64,000 bases of DNA, taken from NCBI GenBank assembly GCA_001910725.1, contig MJGA01000003.1, positions 1,550,001-1,614,000 on the forward strand, given 5' to 3'. How positions within the stretch are numbered: position 1 is the stretch's first letter; each line of letters opens with the position of its first letter. A program made the position numbers and the translations under genes. Below, in pieces: positions 58,653 through 64,000 of the stretch. This stretch comes from Phanerodontia chrysosporium. Lineage: Eukaryota > Basidiomycota > Agaricomycetes > Polyporales > Phanerochaetaceae. The notes under the pieces are model-generated. The model was not told the DNA's origin. It saw only the letters and a program-made list of their open reading frames with translations, and did not search any database.

Positions 58653-60076
58653 GGCGAAGCGGCGAGGCGGCGGCAATATCTACGTGGTTGGAACGCCTCT
58701 CCTGGAACGCCTTGATGGACAGTGTGCGCAGTACTGCGAGGTTATTGCAAGTTCTAGGAGAAGACAGTGAACAGGTCGAAAACATGCTTCGCGGGAAGTG
58801 ATCGAAAACGTAAGCAGTATTACGCGGTGCTAAGCGGCCAATCAGCGCGCGTGCTCGTGCTTTGGGCGCACATGCAGTGTGTGCTTTGCACACAGTACGA
58901 CGCCGGGGACAAGCATGAACACTGCTCAAAGCAGCCGTGCTTCTTCACTATGTTTCATGTTCAAAAGTCCCATGAGCATATGATGGAAGAGTGAATATAG
59001 GTAGCGACTATCCATCACATCCACAGGCAGGCCAAAACTGGCTGTCAGTCATCACTCATGCACGCCGCGCCATGTCCCGCTTTGCGCTGTCCGCCAAGCA
59101 CTTCTACCAGAACGATTGCGCTGCGTGTGTTGAATATACATGTTTGAGCGAGGTGGCCTTTCGCGCGTGACGCGCTGCCTAATTAGCCGCGTGTCGCGTG
59201 TGGCTTTAGGGCAGGTTTGATGGCATGAGGGACGGCACCGAACGTGTTCGTCGTTGCGTCGTTGTAGTACATGTGTGTTCAGTCCTCGCCCCTCTCCACA
59301 GTCCCGTCTTCCCCAGTTCACCTCTCACACCAATCTCACTCATTTTCTTAACTGTTGACCGCGCGAATTTCCACCAAGAAGCTTTCAAGAACAAACGCGA
59401 TATGTACATTCGCGTTTCCACGGTACGCCTTGACTAATGACGCGTATAACGTCGCGTCTCTGACCTTCCTCTGGCTGTGACCGTGATTACCGTGAGCAGG
59501 GTTCACAGACATACCGCATGCCCTTTGCTTCTTATGAAGCCTGCCATTGGTAACATTCTGAACGGAGTCTCTATCCCGATTTCGTTATGATATTATCGAA
59601 TAAATCTCGTTCGTGGGTAGACATTAACATTAGCTGTGCGGCAAGATGCAAGCAAGAAGACGAGCAAGGACAAGGAGACTGCGCGAGATGTGCGATATAC
59701 AAGTATTCAAGAGACGGATAGCAACAACGACAAAGCAGAAGCGAGAGCCTTCCAGATACCAAGAGTGCGATGAACATGCTAATTTCTGAAGTCATCCAAG
59801 ATCAACTTGAAGACTTCGGCCTGAGGAATCTCAAAGCTTCTCGAGCGCATTTGCGGATATAACCGAGCTGCCTCTTGATGATACACGGCTAATGGAGTAC
59901 ATGATACGTGAGGATGATCAGCTATACTGCACTTTCAATTGATGAACGTACTTGTGATGACAAGCCAGCTCTAAACAACTCGCTATATCCAGCAGTGGCC
60001 ATCACAGCGTTCCCAGTCAAGGCAAAGTTTGAAGCTGAAGCGTGGCTATGTGACGACGACTGACGAGATTAATAAC
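58653..60076. other. Gene-poor intergenic region
   Basis: About 1.4 kb with no supported gene. The open frames are short and without domain or intron support. The first ~150 bp should hold the NOP6-like promoter. Confidence 0.4.
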
Positions 60077-60943
60077 TCAACGAGAGACGAAGACCGGAGA
60101 ACAACATACTGCCAAGCAAGGAGGAACGCCGTCTGGCTCTTGAAGAGGTCGGCGTTCGTCGTGGCCGACCGATGTAGGATAGGCTGGTAAGACGTGATCT
60201 TCGTGTTCGCCTACTGCTGCGGGACTTGCTAGGATCTCGTATGAGACGATGGGTGCGCCGCATGTAGAAAAGAGCGTCCGACTGGAAACTGATGGATAGA
60301 AGAGGTAGACGTCGTAGTCATCGTCCTCGGTGTACGGAGGCGGTGGATCCGTGTCCTCTTGCTCGAGTTTACTGATGACCATTGCGACGTTGGACGCACG
60401 GACTCGCCGTTCAAAGTCCAGGTAGTCGGACGCCAGTGGATAGTCGTGGCACGGCGGAAGAGAGGAAGGTAGTAGTTCAGGCCATGCGATGGAATTTATA
60501 GGTGGCGGCGAACTACGAGGTCGTTACGCGGCAAGATGATAGTGAAGTCCAACCAAGCGGCAAACGAGCGAATTGGGCAAGACCGAATCGGCGTGGCAGT
60601 ACTCCGCGAGCTCCTCCGTGTGAATTACGCCCTTTTTCAGTGTCATGACCGTGCATCCAGCCCCCTACGTTGAGGTCTTCGGACACTAGCCAGAAAACGG
60701 CTAACCGCGTCCCTTGAGGCATCGGCACGCCTCGATTCTCGTGGGATAATGCAAGTCCAGAACATCGGGGACCCGGCAAGATACCAAGACGTCGAGGTCG
60801 GGTGACAGAAGTACAAGACTAGGAGCTTGGGGATGGTAGAAGACGGGATTACACTGCTGTTCCACAGGTGTGGCGAACACATTCGACTTTGCTGATTGTT
60901 GCTGGATAGGCCCAAAGGAAGCCGAGCGGCTCAGAGATCCCAA
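60077..60943 (-). pseudogene. Candidate broken or mis-sequenced gene, unknown function
   Basis: Several minus-strand segments in different frames read like protein but do not join without correction. They are HPQAPSLVLLSPDLDVLVSC, then NRGVPMPQGTRLAVFWLVSE with DLNVGG, then TLKKGVIHTEELAEYCHADS with LPNSLVCRLVGLHYHLAA, and further down YLDFERRVRASNVAMVISKL with PPPPYTEDDDYDV. The order is consistent along one strand. At least the first step fits the loss of one base seen in other genes. No start is identified and no family is recognised. It could be a real gene with errors or a decaying one. Confidence 0.3.
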
Positions 60944-63452
60944 GGACGAAAATGTTGCGATCGCTGAAGTCTCGGGTCTAGGCCCGTCATTGAGAGTTCA
61001 GTAACAGCTTGTTTAGCGCGAGAAGGCGTCCGCAGAGCAAGGTAGGGCGACAAGGTGCTGTAGCTCGAGTTATCACGTAGCCGAAAGACTGAGGAAAGCG
61101 CAACTTATCGACCCAAGGCGAACGGTATACAATTATGCAGACCGGTCCTGCAGAAGTCGAGAATACTTCTGTGGGCAGCGAGAACGTACGTGCGTGAAAC
61201 GCGTAGTGTCAAGTGCTGACAACGTGCTGTCCATTAATATTGTTCCTCTAGGTTCCAGTGCGCCGGCATGGAAGTAGATCAAGTGTCTTCAGAGGCGGCT
61301 ACCGCTCGTGGACTCGATGTTTGCCGCAAGGTACTGCCGAGGGTATCCACGGATGGTTTCTGTCCCAGTCAGCCAGGCTGACTTCGTGAAACCCCACACG
61401 CCTACGACGGCCATCTTGCCTGCTGTCGCGACTACGTGACGTATCTGTGACATGTCGTGACAGCAGGTGACATAGCGCGTAGCGTGACACAGGGAGCAGG
61501 GGCCGCTCTGGGAATATTGCCTAGAAGCACATATGCAGAGGTATCACAGATGAACGCGAGATGGAGGGTCACCTACTAGTGTGGAATGATTAGCACAACG
61601 TACATGAAGGCCCAACGTCCCTACCCTTGTGGAGCAAGCCGGGTAGACCGCAAGGCAACACACCAAACTGGACCCCGCAAGACGCGATAGGACAAGCAGT
61701 TGGCGAGATCCACGATCATCTTGGAGTCGCCTTGCCTGCGCTTGCCAAACTACTTCACAGTACCTGCAATCAGAAGGGCGTTTGTTAACTCAACGGTACC
61801 CGGTGTGCAGGACTGTACATAGAACGTACAGCTGGATCCACGCCGCAGATGCAACGCTGCAACGAACAGACAAACCTGAAGAATTCTCTCCAAAGACTCG
61901 AGGCGGTTTTGGCAAGCTTCCGCCGTTAGAGACAAGCCAGCGAATTTCTCCAAGTTACGCCTGCTCAAGCACTCTGCCGTACCACCCTTCCTCAAAGCCG
62001 CCTTCGAAGAACCGGCACTCGTCGATTGAACGAGGCCCTTGCCGTGCTGTCTGCATTGAACCGGGTTCGGGGTGCGTTCATGATGCCTGCGCCGTCGATT
62101 GCCGTGAAGATCAAGGGAAGGGCTCAGGTTTGACTCAACAATGTCGCCGCAAAAGCATAGCCGACTGAGTCATATAAGGTGCCCCGACAAGACAAGCAAG
62201 TGTTATTGAAGACAATAAGACTAGTCGCGTCCGTCCGTGTTTGTGGAAAGCAGGTGGTGGTCGAAGTGATAGAGGAGGACGGAAGCAAACCCGGCACCTC
62301 TCCGCGCGATCGATTTCCCCGCCCATCCTGCCCGCAGCTATTATCCGCACTCGTCTGCCTTCCCATACCTCCATCTGCCCGCTCTCCTTCGCCCCCGCAC
62401 TCGGCGAACTCTGGCTGTCAACACCTTCGCTGCCTCATCCTCTGCTTTCTCGACAGGCCGCTGGCAGTTCTTCTCAACCACCACCTGACACTGGTTCGTA
62501 TGCTTGGTACAGCTCTGGTGACACAAACACGCTAGCCTCCAGCAGCACCATCGACAAGCAGTTCTCCGACTTCTCCTGCTGTCTTCGTGTCGTCTCAAGG
62601 CCCCGGTACACTAGTGATTCGTCGCCTCAAGGCTATTCATAACATTAGGAGAGGAGAGGAGCCATTCCTAAGGATACTCAGGCGCGTCCTCTCTGACATC
62701 TCATGTATGCTCTCCATACTGTGTATAGTCTCAGTTGGCCGGGTGCAGTGGCTCTCCACTTACCCTCGATCTCCAGTCCTTCCGTGAAATCGCCTGGGGC
62801 AATGGACGAGGCCGACTGGCCCTTGCAACAATGGTATCTGGTCTCGCCACATTCACCTACAACCGACCCCCTGTGTGAAGGTGTAATAACACAATGCTAC
62901 CAGCCAGCAGCTCTTCTGATATGGCTTGCTCTTACTCATCGAGTCACTCACGCTCCAGTGAACTTATAGGACTTGTAAAACAGTAGAGCACCTCGTTCGT
63001 ACCGGTAATAATCAAAACCTGGTTATCTGAATCAAGCTCAAGTCTCTCGTGCTATATCATGCCGACTGGAAGCGAATGAGGGGTATAAACATACCTCACG
63101 ACAGCAATATCTCGCGCTATGCAAGGTGACCTTTGGCCAACGGATCCCGTGGAAATGGGCGATGAAAGGTCGTCGCGACGTAGGTTAGAATTACTGTATC
63201 TGTCAACTGATTTGCCACGAGGGCCTGCGTCGTTACACCTTTCATGATATGACTGAATGCTACAATGCTGAATGGGAACGTGTACGGGTCAAAGGGGTAA
63301 TGATTACAGCGTCATAATCCGTAGCGAGGAAAGAATATATGTACAACATGAGGATACAATGATGCACCAGAAGTCTAGCGACACATGCGATAGCATATCA
63401 CGTAAATGGAGCGCGACCACTAGGTCTAACGTATGCAGAGGGTTATTGCTGA
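60944..63452. other. Gene-poor intergenic region
   Basis: 2.5 kb without a supported gene. A plus-strand Ser/Pro-rich open stretch at about 62240-62640 (AGSSSQPPPDTGSYAWYSSG) is the only part with some coding flavour, but no start, domain or splice continuity was established. Confidence 0.4.
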
Positions 63453-64000
63453 TTATACTGCGACCCGATCGTATTGGACGCCCTTGATCGTGCCGCCGCG
63501 CATGGAAGCCTTGACGTTGTAGATGAACTGTTCGCGGTTCTTGCGTAGCTCCTCTGCCGCCTCTGAATACGATTTCACGCGTTAAGTCATCGCAGAACCG
63601 CAGCGAAGGCGCAAGACTTACCCTTGTTCAGTGGGTCGTCCGCATTCGGCTCCAGGAACAGGTATTGCAAGCCGACCATGACGGAGTTCAAGTTGAGCAC
63701 TGGCTTCCAGTCCTCACGAAGGATGTTCAGACAGACATTCCCCTCCAGGTCGACATTAGGATGGTAAATCTGTGGCGGCGGTCAGCACATACCGCGGCAG
63801 GATGATAGATTGTACTTGCCTTCTGTGTGCACTTCACCTTTGGCGGCTCATGTGGGTAGTTGTTGTTGATCTGGAAGGAGAAGTTGAAGGAGCCACCCTT
63901 GTACATGCCCTCATCGGAGTAATGGTCAGGGTGAAGTTCAGGAGATCGGCGGGGTCGGGGAAGTTAGTCTTCATCGTCGTTGGGAGATCGAGCTCGGTGA
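63453..64000 (-). CDS. UBC12: NEDD8-conjugating enzyme UBC12 (5' end outside the window)
   Basis: An E2 that transfers NEDD8/Rub1 to cullins. Visible from the window edge are [47 protein letters not shown] and, after an intron, [20 protein letters not shown] with the HPN motif and the catalytic Cys in [27 protein letters not shown] follows, and the chain ends [15 protein letters not shown]. Introns lie near 63567-63620 and 63771-63818. At 63916 one C is missing on the coding strand (ACTCCGATGAG for ACTCCCGATGAG), which breaks [11 protein letters not shown]. An essential or near-essential gene of this type is unlikely to be truly broken. The N-terminal UBA3-binding extension is not in view. 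Confidence 0.92.

Noticed and set aside
1..64000. CRISPR arrays, integrons, prophage or operon signals
   Set aside because: The window is eukaryotic (spliceosomal introns, nuclear housekeeping genes) and no spaced direct repeats were seen.

Overview
The window looks like nuclear DNA of a filamentous basidiomycete, most likely an Agaricomycete (inferred). It is GC-rich and densely packed. Genes lie on both strands and are split by many 45-70 nt introns with GT(G/A)(A/C)G donors and CTAAC-like branch sites. Several families are typical of mushroom-forming fungi: a DUF6534-type membrane protein, an F-box/LRR-like protein, an HNH_2 protein and a Zn2Cys6 regulator. About 23 protein-coding loci can be supported. 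I saw no rRNA, tRNA, CRISPR array or autonomous transposon.

Layout. 0.2-6.8 kb: a PB1-domain protein and a Zn2Cys6 transcription factor, both minus strand. 7.2-12.6 kb: two tandem acyl-CoA ligase paralogues ending in peroxisomal-type signals and divergent from the factor. 12.8-15.7 kb: Mediator MED7, a GNAT acetyltransferase, a small BCL7-like protein and a candidate 30-residue Cys-rich peptide. 15.7-17.9 kb is gene-poor and holds a pair of GATA-containing palindromes. 17.9-26.7 kb: mitoribosomal mS23, proteasome RPN5, an F-box protein and replication factor Sld2. 26.9-30.5 kb: a long disordered protein. 31.2-38.0 kb: an opsin-related protein, an apolipoprotein N-acyltransferase-like (nitrilase-fold) membrane protein and a DUF6534-type protein. 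38.4-40.9 kb: an HNH_2 protein next to a 1.26-kb foldback element. 41.2-47.7 kb: two Ser/Pro-rich proteins of unknown function. 48.1-58.7 kb: housekeeping genes ADE5,7, an ankyrin/CCCH protein, a GpsA-type glycerol-3-phosphate dehydrogenase, syntaxin SED5 and a NOP6-like RRM protein. 58.7-63.4 kb is gene-poor with one candidate broken gene. The window ends inside UBC12 (NEDD8 E2).

Most neighbours are unrelated housekeeping genes. The one plausible functional cluster is the Zn2Cys6 factor with the two peroxisomal-type acyl-CoA ligases, which share a 494-bp divergent promoter.

A caution for anyone using this sequence: many confident genes, including essential ones (RPN5, SLD2, ADE5,7, UBC12), need a reading-frame correction of one base. 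Nearly all are losses, mostly at short homopolymers. This points to indel errors in the assembly rather than real pseudogenes, and exon structures below should be read with that in mind.
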